64,000 nt of DNA from Methanococcoides methylutens MM1 (GTDB lineage: Archaea; Halobacteriota; Methanosarcinia; Methanosarcinales; Methanosarcinaceae), in assembly GCF_000970325.1 (NCBI RefSeq), contig NZ_CP009518.1, forward strand, positions 1,426,001-1,490,000, in the 5' to 3' direction. Both the position numbers and the translations under genes were made by a program. Every line of letters starts with the position of its first letter. Position 1 is the stretch's first letter. The notes below the pieces were generated by a model. It was given only the letters and a program-made list of their open reading frames with translations. It did no database searches and had not been told where the DNA came from. Positions 35,023-44,281 of this stretch are shown here, piece after piece.

Positions 35023-36147
35023 TCAAAAATCAAAGAGCGATTTTTGTGCTGTTTCATTGCAATCATCGGTTATTTTGGATGCCTCTGTAGGCGAAACAAA
35101 GGTTATTGTTGTGCCTTTTGGATAACCTGATTTTCCAGGTCTGTCGACAATGATTTCTGGAGAAGTGGCATTTTCCATATGGGTTAGGATTTGTCTTTTA
35201 AAATGTGTCTCTCGATATATTGTTTCAATCACAACATATCTCTCGATATCTTCGATACTAACCTCTAAACCATCAAATTTGTTGACAATAAGTCTTTTCA
35301 AATCTTGATAATTTGGTTCGTGGGGGATCAAAAGAACCTGGTTTGGATCAGTTCTGTCTGAAAATGTGAATGAACCAGATTTATCTACATTCCACATCGC
35401 CGCCTTCATCTTCTTTAGTCCCTCATAACTGTTCGTTCCAAAAACTAATCGGTATATTACCTGATTGTTTTCATTTTTCATTGCAAACGAACGGACATAT
35501 TTTGCGGTGGTTCCCAGTCTTTGTTGATAGTATTCAACGAACCCTTGTTCTGTTCTTGTGGCTTCCGCTTGCCATGCAGGAGTTCCAAAAAGATTATTGA
35601 TATGTTCTTCATTCATATCCAGATCTTTAAAACGGTTCAGGAATCCGGACATGAAATTTATAAAAACCTCGCATTTTTTGTTTTTAAGGATTTTTCCGAC
35701 TACTGAAAAAGGTGTGTCAGAAATTCCGAATGGATCAATAAAAGCAAAAGTCGGTGCCAAATGTTTACCTTGGTTCTCAATGTCTTCCAACGCTCTCGTT
35801 AATCTTTCATCAAAGCTTCCACACTCTGCGTGTATAGTGAAGTTTTGTGGAACTTCTTCTTTCGCAAGGATACTTTTGAGATGGTTGCATCTCTCCTCAT
35901 CTTCTTCAATAAACCAGAAAACAATTTCGGACTTCAATTTTAAAGAGTGGTCCTTAGCTGTATGCAAAGCGATTATTGGTGAACCCGCTTCTCCCCCTTC
36001 GTATTCACCCGGACCAGCAAAACCGTCAATATAAACTATCTTTTTGTTAGTACTGTTTAAAATTGGATACCATGCCTTGAGATATTCACTAAGGATGTCG
36101 TGCTTTGCTTTAGTGTGTTGATCGAGAGGCCAGCGAACTTTACCCAT
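35023..36147 (-). CDS. tcmP: Three-Cys-motif partner protein TcmP
   Basis: A 374-residue protein with the family hallmarks: N-terminal WPLDQHTKAKHDILSEYLKA, YIDGFAGPGEYEGGE (a Rossmann-type glycine loop), and FAFIDPFGIS. The architecture suggests a SAM-dependent methyltransferase-like core plus a C-terminal winged region (residues 280-350). Family members are found beside radical SAM three-Cys-motif proteins, as here. Function unknown; a place in mobile islands near restriction genes hints at defence or DNA modification. AGGTGGAT precedes the ATG. Confidence 0.85.
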   Translation of the reverse strand: MGKVRWPLDQHTKAKHDILSEYLKAWYPILNSTNKKIVYIDGFAGPGEYEGGEAGSPIIALHTAKDHSLKLKSEIVFWFIEEDEERCNHLKSILAKEEVPQNFTIHAECGSFDERLTRALEDIENQGKHLAPTFAFIDPFGISDTPFSVVGKILKNKKCEVFINFMSGFLNRFKDLDMNEEHINNLFGTPAWQAEATRTEQGFVEYYQQRLGTTAKYVRSFAMKNENNQVIYRLVFGTNSYEGLKKMKAAMWNVDKSGSFTFSDRTDPNQVLLIPHEPNYQDLKRLIVNKFDGLEVSIEDIERYVVIETIYRETHFKRQILTHMENATSPEIIVDRPGKSGYPKGTTITFVSPTEASKITDDCNETAQKSLFDF

Positions 36148-36386
36148 GTATCCACCTACTATAGAAAATCTAATACTTTCTATATATAATTAATTATGCA
36201 GTGATAAACTTTTGACATACTCCTCAAAGGAACAGGTGTCGAAATAAATCAATATGAGGTTAACCAAAAAATAAAAAGAAAATAATTTATAAGATAACAA
36301 TAGAACTGTTCGCAGAATACACAAATGTCCCTCTCCAACATCAATGACGAAGAAAAAAACGGTAAAACTTCAGTGAGAACGATTAC

Positions 36387-39143
36387 ATGAGCAACAACCA
36401 GAACCCAGAACAAAAAGCAAGAGACATCATCGATACGAAGCTTAACGATGCTGGATGGGTCGTTCAGGACAAAAATAAAGTCGACTGGAATGCTTCTTCG
36501 GGAATTGCTGTGAAAGAATATCAGACGGACGTGGGACCTGCTGATTATGTTCTTTTTGTCGATAGAAGACCGGTTGGGATCATCGAGGCCAAAAAAGAGG
36601 AGGAAGGTCATCATCTGACGGTTGTTGAAGAGCAGTCGTCCAGATATGCCACAAGCAAATTGAAGTATCTGGACAATGACCCACTTGATTTTGTTTATGA
36701 AAGTACTGGAGAAGTCACACGATTCACAAACCACCGAGACCCAAAACCAAGGTCCAGACGTGTTTTCTCATTCCATAAGCCGGAAACCTTCCGGACCTAT
36801 CTCAAGAAGGACAAATCCTTGAGAACACGCCTCCTTGACATACCGGAATTAAAACACGAAGGACTCCGAGATTGTCAGATCATGGCTATCGACAACCTCG
36901 AACGCTCTTTCAAGGATAATCACCCCAGAGCTCTCGTTCAAATGGCAACAGGCTCCGGAAAAACCTACACCGCAATCACATTCATTTACCGCCTTCTGAA
37001 GTATGCGGACGCAAAAAAGATCCTGTTCCTTGTTGATACCAGAAACCTTGGAGAACAGGCGGAACAGGAATTCATGGCCTACATGCCAAACGACGATAAC
37101 CGCAAATTTATGGAGCTCTACAACGTCCAGAGGCTACGTTCCAATTACATTTCATCGGACAGCCAGGTATGCATTTCCACAATCCAACGTATGTATTCCA
37201 TTCTTAAAGATGAGGAGCTTGATGAGGAATCCGAAACCGAGAACCCCGCAGAAAAGGAATGGCAACCAAAGGAACCAATGCCTGTAGTCTATAATGAGAA
37301 AATCCCTATCGAAGAATTTGATTTTGTAGTGGTCGATGAATGCCACCGCTCCATCTATAACCTCTGGCAACAGGTCCTTGACTATTTCGATTCATTCATC
37401 ATAGGCTTGACTGCAACCCCGGACAAACGCACCTTCGGATTCTTCAACGAGAATGTTGTGAGCGAGTATGGTCATGAAGAAGCGGTTGCTGATGGTGTGA
37501 ACGTTGGATATGAAGTGTACACCATTGAAACCGAGATCACGAAAAACGGAGCGGAAATCAAGGCGAAGGAATTCGTGGACAAAAGGGAGAAGCTGAGCCG
37601 GAGGAAGCGATGGGAACAGCTTGATGAGGCCTACACGTACACCGGGAAGAGGCTTGACAGGGATGTCGTCAACCCAAGCCAAATACGAAACGTCATAAGG
37701 ACCTTCAAAAACAAGCTCCCGGAAATTTTCCCCGAAAGAGAAGAGGTCCCTAAGACACTCATATTCGCCAAGACCGACAGCCATGCGGATGACATCATCC
37801 AAATTGTCCGAGAGGAGTTCGGAGAAGGTAATGCCTTCTGCAAGAAGGTGACCTACAAAGTCGAAGAAGACCCGAAATCAGTGCTCTCCCAGTTCCGTAA
37901 TGATTACAACCCAAGGATTGCCGTTACGGTGGATATGATCGCCACAGGTACGGACGTGAAGCCTCTGGAGTGTCTCCTTTTCATGAGGGATGTCAAAAGC
38001 CGAAACTACTTCGAGCAAATGAAAGGTCGAGGAACCCGTACCATGGGTCATGATGACCTCAAAAAAGTAACACCTTCAGCAGTTTCATCCAAGACTCATT
38101 TCGTGGTCGTTGATGCTGTTGGGGTCACAAAGTCCATGAAAACCGACAGTAGACCTCTGGAGCGAAAGAAAGGAATTGCCCTTAAGGACCTCCTTGCTGC
38201 TGTCACTTTTGGAGCTCAAGATGAGGATATTTACATTTCATTGGGCGGTCGTTTGGCGAGGCTAAACAAACAGATAACCGACGATGAGAAAGCCACCTTT
38301 GCCGAGAAAGCCGGAGGAAAAGACCTCAGTGAAGCAATCCGGGACCTTTTTAGTGCATATAATCCCGACATCATCGAGGCCAGAGCTGCTGGAATAAGGC
38401 AACTGGAGCCTCAGATGGACGAGCAGGAGGCACAGAAGCAAGCCCAACAGGAGCTTATCGATGTCGCAAGATCGACCTTCTCCGGGGAGCTTAACGAATA
38501 CATCGAAAATGTCCGTAGAGTCCACGAACAGATCATCGATACAGTCAACGTCGACAAGGTCCTCAGAGCCGAATGGGACAAGGATGCTGTCGTAAAGGCA
38601 GATGAACTCATATCTGACTTCAAGGCCTATCTGGAGGCAAATAAGGACGAAATCACGGCCCTCAGAATCTTCTACAACCAACCCTTCAATCGGAGGGACG
38701 TTACCTTCACGATGGTCAAGGAAGTCCTCGAGAAACTCAAACTGGAGAAACCATACCTCGCACCTTCAAGGGTATGGAAGGCCTACGAACAGCTCGAGAA
38801 GGTCAATGGTAATTCCCCGAAGAACGAGCTCACAGCCCTCGTATCCCTCATTCGCAGAGTCACCGATATCGACCCCGTCCTGACCGCCTACGACCAGACC
38901 GTGAACCGGAATTTCCAGGAATGGGTGTTCTCTAAACAGGCCGGAACCCTCAAGTTCAATGAAGACCAGATGAACTGGCTCCGAATGATAAAAGATTACG
39001 TCGCCACCAGCTTCCATCTTGAACTCGAAGACCTCGATTATAGTCCTTTCGATGCTCTGGGAGGTCGTGGAATGATGTATCAGCTCTTTGGTGAAGAGAT
39101 GAATGTGGTTATTAGTGAATTGAATGAGGCTTTGGCGGCGTGA
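36387..39143 (+). CDS. hsdR: Type I restriction enzyme, R subunit
   Basis: 918 residues. The N-terminal nuclease domain has DYVLFVDRRPVGIIEAKK (PD-ExK). The SF2 motor has Walker A MATGSGKTYTA, VVDECHRS, GLTATPDKRT and the helicase-end motif QMKGRGTR. The C-terminal region binds the methylase. It translocates DNA and cuts it away from the recognition site. The order R-S-M, with the hsdS start overlapping the hsdR stop, shows one operon. GC content is higher than in the AT-rich island genes, so the module may have a different source. Confidence 0.95.
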   Translation: MSNNQNPEQKARDIIDTKLNDAGWVVQDKNKVDWNASSGIAVKEYQTDVGPADYVLFVDRRPVGIIEAKKEEEGHHLTVVEEQSSRYATSKLKYLDNDPLDFVYESTGEVTRFTNHRDPKPRSRRVFSFHKPETFRTYLKKDKSLRTRLLDIPELKHEGLRDCQIMAIDNLERSFKDNHPRALVQMATGSGKTYTAITFIYRLLKYADAKKILFLVDTRNLGEQAEQEFMAYMPNDDNRKFMELYNVQRLRSNYISSDSQVCISTIQRMYSILKDEELDEESETENPAEKEWQPKEPMPVVYNEKIPIEEFDFVVVDECHRSIYNLWQQVLDYFDSFIIGLTATPDKRTFGFFNENVVSEYGHEEAVADGVNVGYEVYTIETEITKNGAEIKAKEFVDKREKLSRRKRWEQLDEAYTYTGKRLDRDVVNPSQIRNVIRTFKNKLPEIFPEREEVPKTLIFAKTDSHADDIIQIVREEFGEGNAFCKKVTYKVEEDPKSVLSQFRNDYNPRIAVTVDMIATGTDVKPLECLLFMRDVKSRNYFEQMKGRGTRTMGHDDLKKVTPSAVSSKTHFVVVDAVGVTKSMKTDSRPLERKKGIALKDLLAAVTFGAQDEDIYISLGGRLARLNKQITDDEKATFAEKAGGKDLSEAIRDLFSAYNPDIIEARAAGIRQLEPQMDEQEAQKQAQQELIDVARSTFSGELNEYIENVRRVHEQIIDTVNVDKVLRAEWDKDAVVKADELISDFKAYLEANKDEITALRIFYNQPFNRRDVTFTMVKEVLEKLKLEKPYLAPSRVWKAYEQLEKVNGNSPKNELTALVSLIRRVTDIDPVLTAYDQTVNRNFQEWVFSKQAGTLKFNEDQMNWLRMIKDYVATSFHLELEDLDYSPFDALGGRGMMYQLFGEEMNVVISELNEALAA

Positions 39144-40672
39144 TGATGGAAGAAAAAGTTGGATGGATCGATACAAATTTATCAGTAATCTCAAATAAAA
39201 TAACCGATGGTTCTCATAATCCTCCACCCAAATCAGAAGTTGGAGAACCGATGTTAAGTGCTCAAAACGTCTTCGATGACCATATTTTGTTTGAAGGGTA
39301 TAGACTAATTACAAGTGACAACTTTGAAAAAGAATACAAGAGAGCGAATGTTGAACCCGGAGATGTACTACTAACAATTGTAGGCACGATAGGACGTTCA
39401 ACGGTAGTCCCTGATAAAATAAGGAAGTTCACACTTCAGCGAAGTGTTGCATTAATTAAACCAAATACGATAAATTCACACTACATTTCCTATTATTTAA
39501 GATCTCCAAAAAGCCAGATATATTTCCAACAAAATTCAAAAGGTACAGCACAAAAAGGAATTTACTTAAATTCATTAAAAAAGTTACCAATTTCGTTTCC
39601 ACCCCTCCTCGAACAACACGCTATCGTCTCCAAAATCGAACAACTCTTCAGCGACCTCGACAACGGCATTGCTAACCTCAAATTGGCCCAAGAACAGCTC
39701 AAGGTGTACCGTCAGGCGGTGTTGAAAAAGGCCTTTGAGGGGGAACTTACGAGGGAATGGCGGGAACAACAGACTAACCTCACAGATGCGGAAGATTTAC
39801 TCGAGCAGATTCGGTTGGAAAGGGAAGAGAATTATAACAAGAAGCTTGATGAGTGGAAAGGAGCAATAAAAGAATGGGAATCTGCGGGAAAGGAAGGGAA
39901 AAAACCCAGCAAACCAAAAAAAATCAAGAAAACTGAAAGATTTACAGAATCCGAATTGGTTGACTTGCCAAAGCTATTAGAGAACTGGGCATGGATTAGG
40001 TTAGAGGAAATCTCAAATAAAATAACCGATGGTTCTCATAATCCTCCACCCAAATCAGAAGTTGGAGAACCGATGTTAAGTGCTCAAAACGTCTTCGATG
40101 ACCATATTTTGTTTGAAGGGTATAGACTAATTACAAGTGACAACTTTGAAAAAGAATACAAGAGAGCGAATGTTGAACCCGGAGATGTACTACTAACAAT
40201 TGTAGGCACGATAGGACGTTCAACGGTAGTCCCTGATAAAATAAGGAAGTTCACACTTCAGCGAAGTGTTGCATTAATTAAACCAAATACGATAAATTCA
40301 CACTACATTTCCTATTATTTAAGATCTCCAAAAAGCCAACCCTACTTCCAAAATCATTCAAAAGGCACTGCCCAAAAAGGAATTTACTTAAATTCATTAA
40401 AAAATTTGCCAATTTCACTTGCTCCCCTCCCTGAGCAACAAGCCATCGTAACCGAAATCGAAACACGGCTTTCGGTTTGTGAGAAAGTCGAACAGGACAT
40501 CGAAGAAAACCTCGAAAGGGCCGAAGCATTGCGACTGAGTATCTTGAAAAAGGCGTTTGAAGGGAAGTTACTCAATAAGAGGGAGCTTGAGGAAGTTCGC
40601 AATGAAGCGGATTGGGAACCTGCTGAGGTATTGCTTGAACGAATAAAGACCGAAAAAGCGAATAAAAAATAA
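39143..40672 (+). CDS. hsdS: Type I restriction enzyme, S (specificity) subunit with two identical recognition domains
   Basis: A 509-residue S subunit with two target-recognition domains, each followed by a conserved helix (LEQHAIVSKIEQLFSDLD and PEQQAIVTEIETRLSV). The two recognition domains are encoded by a perfect 330-bp direct duplication (39187-39516 and 40009-40338), while flanking sequences differ. Each domain reads half of the bipartite site, so a symmetrical (inverted-repeat) recognition sequence is expected. The first domain starts almost at the N-terminus. The ATG at 39143 overlaps the hsdR stop. Confidence 0.93.
   Translation: MMEEKVGWIDTNLSVISNKITDGSHNPPPKSEVGEPMLSAQNVFDDHILFEGYRLITSDNFEKEYKRANVEPGDVLLTIVGTIGRSTVVPDKIRKFTLQRSVALIKPNTINSHYISYYLRSPKSQIYFQQNSKGTAQKGIYLNSLKKLPISFPPLLEQHAIVSKIEQLFSDLDNGIANLKLAQEQLKVYRQAVLKKAFEGELTREWREQQTNLTDAEDLLEQIRLEREENYNKKLDEWKGAIKEWESAGKEGKKPSKPKKIKKTERFTESELVDLPKLLENWAWIRLEEISNKITDGSHNPPPKSEVGEPMLSAQNVFDDHILFEGYRLITSDNFEKEYKRANVEPGDVLLTIVGTIGRSTVVPDKIRKFTLQRSVALIKPNTINSHYISYYLRSPKSQPYFQNHSKGTAQKGIYLNSLKNLPISLAPLPEQQAIVTEIETRLSVCEKVEQDIEENLERAEALRLSILKKAFEGKLLNKRELEEVRNEADWEPAEVLLERIKTEKANKK
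39187..39516 (+). repeat. 330-bp direct repeat within hsdS, copy 1
   Basis: Identical to 40009-40338 with an offset of 822 bp. It encodes KITDGSHNPPPKSEVGEPML and the rest of the recognition domain. Confidence 0.97.
40009..40338 (+). repeat. 330-bp direct repeat within hsdS, copy 2
   Basis: Second perfect copy. Sequence on both sides diverges at once (Q-I-Y-F-Q-Q-N against Q-P-Y-F-Q-N-H after the repeat), so it is a domain replacement rather than a gene duplication. Confidence 0.97.
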
Positions 40673-40695
40673 TTCTCATACCAAGGATCAAAAAC

Positions 40696-42186
40696 ATGGC
40701 CGAACATACATCATCCATTGTCTCCAAAGTTTGGAGTTTCTGTAATGTCCTCCGTGATGGGGGAGTAAGCTATGGCGATTATCTGGAGCAATTGACGTAT
40801 CTCATATTCCTGAAAATGGCGGAGGAATACAGAAAACCTCCATATAACCGCGATATTGGAATTCCGGAGGAATTCACATGGGAAGTCTTAAAGCAAACAC
40901 GTGGAGCTGAGCTTGACACCCATTACAGGATGCTTCTGGAGGAACTGGGGAAAAAGCCAGGTATGCTCGGGCAGATTTTCCTCAAGGCCCAGAACAAGGT
41001 CAGTGACCCTGCAATGCTCTACAAGGTCATCGACATGATCGACAAGGAAAGCTGGGTGATGATGGGTGTTGACACCAAGGGCGAAATCTACGAAGGTCTT
41101 TTGCAGAAGAACGCGGAGGATACCAAGAGTGGAGCTGGACAATATTTCACTCCAAGACCTCTTATCAAGACCATGGTGGAGTGTGTAAGGCCTGAGCCTA
41201 TGAAGACCATAGGTGACCCTTGCTGTGGTACAGGGGGCTTCTTCTTAGCTGCATACGACTTCCTCAAGGACCACTACCAACCGGACAGGGAACACAGTCG
41301 TTTCCTCAAAAAGAAGACCTTTGGAGGCAATGAGATCGTTGCAGGAACGCGAAGACTGGCACTCATGAACCTCTTCCTCCACAACATTGGAGAAATCGAC
41401 GGGGAACCTGCAATCTCCAATTCAGATGCTCTCATCGCCGACCCCGGAGTACGTTATGATTACATCCTCACAAATCCTCCATTCGGTAAGAAGAGCAGTA
41501 TGACCTTCACTAACGATGCAGGAGAACAGGAAAAGGAAGATCTCACCTACAACCGTCAGGACTTCTGGGTTACAACAAGCAACAAACAGCTCAACTTCGT
41601 CCAGCATATCCACACCATCCTCAAAGCTGGAGGTCAGGCGGCAGTGGTCCTTCCGGATAATGTTCTTTTCGAAGGAGGTGTAGGGGAAACAGTCCGCAAA
41701 AAGCTCCTTGAGACCACCGACCTCCACACGATACTTCGCCTCCCCACAGGCATATTCTATGCGAATGGTGTCAAGGCAAACGTCTTGTTCTTCGATGCAA
41801 AACCCGCATCAAAGGACCCATGGACAAAGGAAGTCTGGATTTACGATTACAGGACCAACGTCCATCACACGATGAAGAAGAATCTCATGAAGTTCTCAGA
41901 TCTGGAGGATTTTGTCAGGTGTTACAATCCAGAAGACCGTTTCAAGCGTGAGGAGACCTGGAGCGAAGAGAATCCGGAGGGTCGGTTCCGCAAGTTCACC
42001 TACGACGAAATCGTTGCAAGAGACAAGACGAACCTCGATATATTCTGGCTCAAGGATGCGAGTCTTGCCGATCTCGATAATTTGCCGGACCCCGATGTTC
42101 TTGCGAACGAGATAATCGAAAACATCGAAGCTTCTCTTGAAAGCTTCAAGGAGATCATGGAAGTTATCAATGGGGACGGCGAGTGA
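40696..42186 (+). CDS. hsdM: Type I restriction enzyme, M (methylase) subunit
   Basis: A 496-residue N6-adenine methyltransferase with an N-terminal HsdM helical domain (YGDYLEQLTYLIFLKMAEEY), SAM-binding motif DPCCGTGGFFLAAYD, and catalytic NPPFG. With HsdS it protects host DNA; with HsdR it forms the restriction complex. AAGGATC is the ribosome-binding site. It follows hsdS by 23 bases and closes the R-S-M operon, possibly with the RNase III-like gene downstream. Confidence 0.95.
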   Translation: MAEHTSSIVSKVWSFCNVLRDGGVSYGDYLEQLTYLIFLKMAEEYRKPPYNRDIGIPEEFTWEVLKQTRGAELDTHYRMLLEELGKKPGMLGQIFLKAQNKVSDPAMLYKVIDMIDKESWVMMGVDTKGEIYEGLLQKNAEDTKSGAGQYFTPRPLIKTMVECVRPEPMKTIGDPCCGTGGFFLAAYDFLKDHYQPDREHSRFLKKKTFGGNEIVAGTRRLALMNLFLHNIGEIDGEPAISNSDALIADPGVRYDYILTNPPFGKKSSMTFTNDAGEQEKEDLTYNRQDFWVTTSNKQLNFVQHIHTILKAGGQAAVVLPDNVLFEGGVGETVRKKLLETTDLHTILRLPTGIFYANGVKANVLFFDAKPASKDPWTKEVWIYDYRTNVHHTMKKNLMKFSDLEDFVRCYNPEDRFKREETWSEENPEGRFRKFTYDEIVARDKTNLDIFWLKDASLADLDNLPDPDVLANEIIENIEASLESFKEIMEVINGDGE

Positions 42187-42233
42187 AGGTCTGAAATAAT
42201 GGAGAAAATGGGCTTGGAGAGGAGCGTAACACC

Positions 42234-42677
42234 ATGTCAAACGGAACAACGATGAACAATAACATCGAGATGATTCTCGGGTTTCGCTTCAAAAATAGAG
42301 ATTTCTTGGACCAAGCCCTCGTACACAAAGGCTACTCGAATGAACATCCTTGTGATGATCAAAGTGAATTTCAAACAATTGGAGACGCGGTCCTGAAGCT
42401 TGTTTTGACGGAATTATTGATTGAGAAGGGGCACAAAACCGGAGGAGCAATAACTCCAAAAAGAGTGGAACAAGAGAAAAAAGAGGGACTCGCTAAAGTC
42501 GCTCGAAACCTTGGAATCGGTCCCTTCATTAAGCTCGGAAATGGGCAAATACTGCAAAATCATGGTGAAAGCGATCATGTTTTAGCGGAGACTCTCGAAG
42601 CAATCGCCGCTGCCATCTACTTTGATGGAGGATTCGATAAAACCAAGCATACAATGAAAAAATGGTTTGATTCCTGA
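42234..42677 (+). CDS. Stand-alone RNase III catalytic domain protein
   Basis: A 147-residue protein with the RNase III signature in the form QSEFQTIGDAVLKLVLTELL (catalytic Glu and Asp kept) and a second motif LAETLEAIAAAIYFDGGF, where Glu replaces the usual first Asp. No double-stranded-RNA-binding domain follows. It could cut structured RNA as a dimer. The ATG with GGAG upstream lies 47 bases after hsdM, so it may share that operon. RNase III is uncommon in archaea; here it is element-borne, and an antiviral or plasmid-control role is an inference. Confidence 0.8.
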   Translation: MSNGTTMNNNIEMILGFRFKNRDFLDQALVHKGYSNEHPCDDQSEFQTIGDAVLKLVLTELLIEKGHKTGGAITPKRVEQEKKEGLAKVARNLGIGPFIKLGNGQILQNHGESDHVLAETLEAIAAAIYFDGGFDKTKHTMKKWFDS

Positions 42678-42688
42678 AAGCCTCTCCA

Positions 42689-42799
42689 TCACTCTGATGC
42701 ACTTTTAACTTTCTCGATCCGATCCTGTTCTTCCCATATGTCCCTGTACTTGTACAATGTACTTGCAGGAACATTCATCACCCTCGAGATTTCTGACCA
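42689..42799 (-). pseudogene. Duplicated 3' end of the serine recombinase gene
   Basis: On the minus strand it reads WSEISRVMNVPASTLYKYRD, then WEEQDRIEKVKSASE and stop, matching the last 36 residues of the recombinase at 43.4-44.1 kb. Together they bracket the TATA-binding-protein gene as diverged direct repeats. Confidence 0.9.
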
Positions 42800-42856
42800 T
42801 ACAATTGTGATTAATTATAGAAAACTACTTACTATTTCCGAGATTATGTGCATAGC

Positions 42857-43369
42857 ATGGGAATTGTCAATGTGGTTGCAACAGTAGAATTAACATCTCC
42901 TTTAGACCTTGAAAAGGTAAAGGAATCAATCGAAAATACCGAATTTTCGTCTTCAGGTGCTGGATGGCTCAAAATGAGATTAATGCCTGAGGGTCACTAT
43001 ATAGCATTTTATAAATCTGGAAAATTTCTAATCACGGGTCTTAAATCTGTACAAAAAGTGGATGAAGTTGCTAATAGAGTCATATCACTTGTTAAAAATT
43101 CAGGAATAGACATTGATAAAAAGAAAATCATAATCCAAAACATTGTTGCTGTTGATAAAATTGAAATGAGTTCCACTCTTGAAAAACTTATACATTCGCT
43201 GGATCCGTCGAAAACGAATTATGAACCAGAACAATTTCCAGGTTTAATTTATAAAGATTTTGGCGCAACTTTTCTCCTATTTTCAAATGGAAAAATGATA
43301 ATAAATGGTGTCAAAAAAGAAAATGATTTGAAAAATTTAGTCATCAAATTTGAGAGTTTAATTCAGTAA
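42857..43369 (+). CDS. Divergent TATA-box-binding protein
   Basis: 170 residues with the two-repeat TBP layout. Repeat 1 reads IVNVVATVELTSPLDLEKV and ends AFYKSGKFLITGLKS. Repeat 2 has IIIQNIVAVDKIEM, EPEQFPGLIYKDFG, and LFSNGKMIINGVKKE, which are unmistakable TBP sequence. Repeat 1 has lost the PEQFPG-like segment (GAGWLKMRLMPEG instead), so DNA contacts on that side will differ. TBP recruits TFB and RNA polymerase to promoters. An element-borne TBP could redirect host transcription. Start ATG 42857 (or GTG 42848) lies about 40 bases after the TATA-like AATTATAG, so a short leader is expected. Confidence 0.88.
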   Translation: MGIVNVVATVELTSPLDLEKVKESIENTEFSSSGAGWLKMRLMPEGHYIAFYKSGKFLITGLKSVQKVDEVANRVISLVKNSGIDIDKKKIIIQNIVAVDKIEMSSTLEKLIHSLDPSKTNYEPEQFPGLIYKDFGATFLLFSNGKMIINGVKKENDLKNLVIKFESLIQ

Positions 43370-43419
43370 CAAATAGGTCATAATTAGGATAAATTTATCC
43401 ATAATTCCCACTTAATCAT

Positions 43420-44073
43420 TCACTCTGAAGCACTATTTACTCTCTCAACCCGGTCCTGCTCTTCCCATTTGTCTCTATACTTGTACAATGTGCTCGCAGG
43501 AACGTTCATCACTCTCGAGATCTCGGACCACGTCAAGCCCTTATCTCTGTACTTCATGACCTCTTTTTTGTTCGGCTCTTTGGTAGGCCTTCCCCACGTC
43601 TTCTTCTCCTTCCTGTGTCGCTCTATACCCACCTTTATCCGTTCCCTCATTATCCTCTTTTCATTCTCCGCAACCCATCCAAAGATGGATATCAACAGCT
43701 TCCTGTAATGAGGATCACCGGATGTGGACCATGCCTCACTGGGGCTCAATGAGACCACCCTGACGCCTTTATCTTCAAATTCCATGATAAGATTAAGGGT
43801 GTTGATGAAAGTCCTCCCAAGCCTCGAGATTTCGAACAGATAGATCGTCTCTACTTCATGAGACTCGATATATTTCAGGAGCTTTTTGAACCCAGGTCTA
43901 TCGGGAGCCGGAACACTCCCACTGATACCTTCATCAAAAAATATTTGTTCCGGAGGAATGCCTTTGTTTTTGAGCTGGACTATTTGGGTGTCGATGTTCT
44001 GATCCTTCGTACTTGTCCTTGCATATCCCACTGAATTTTTTGAAGATTCCATTAAACATATTTTGTGTAACAC
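43420..44073 (-). CDS. Serine recombinase (resolvase/invertase family)
   Basis: A 217-residue site-specific recombinase. The catalytic Ser lies in VGYARTSTKDQN, followed by DEGISGSVPAPDRPGFKKLL, IYLFEISRLGRT with the conserved Arg residues, and a C-terminal helix-turn-helix (TWSEISRVMNVPASTLYKY). It could invert, resolve or integrate DNA within the element. The start is ATG 44052 (MESSKNS) or ATG 44073. Its 3' end is duplicated 0.7 kb downstream. No inverted target sites were recognised. Confidence 0.9.
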   Translation of the reverse strand: MLHKICLMESSKNSVGYARTSTKDQNIDTQIVQLKNKGIPPEQIFFDEGISGSVPAPDRPGFKKLLKYIESHEVETIYLFEISRLGRTFINTLNLIMEFEDKGVRVVSLSPSEAWSTSGDPHYRKLLISIFGWVAENEKRIMRERIKVGIERHRKEKKTWGRPTKEPNKKEVMKYRDKGLTWSEISRVMNVPASTLYKYRDKWEEQDRVERVNSASE

Positions 44074-44281
44074 ACCTATTATAAGGGTTATGTCACGGTT
44101 TTATGGAATCAAAAAGACATGTAATGTGGAATCCAAAAATAGCTCAAATTGGGTCATTTTGTAATACCATAAAAAGTTTCGATGACTATATCGGCTACGT
44201 CATGTGTTGTCATACGTCCAAAAATAATTTATAAATTCTAATCCATTTATCAATATCTTCAATTTTAATAGAGTGGTAGAT

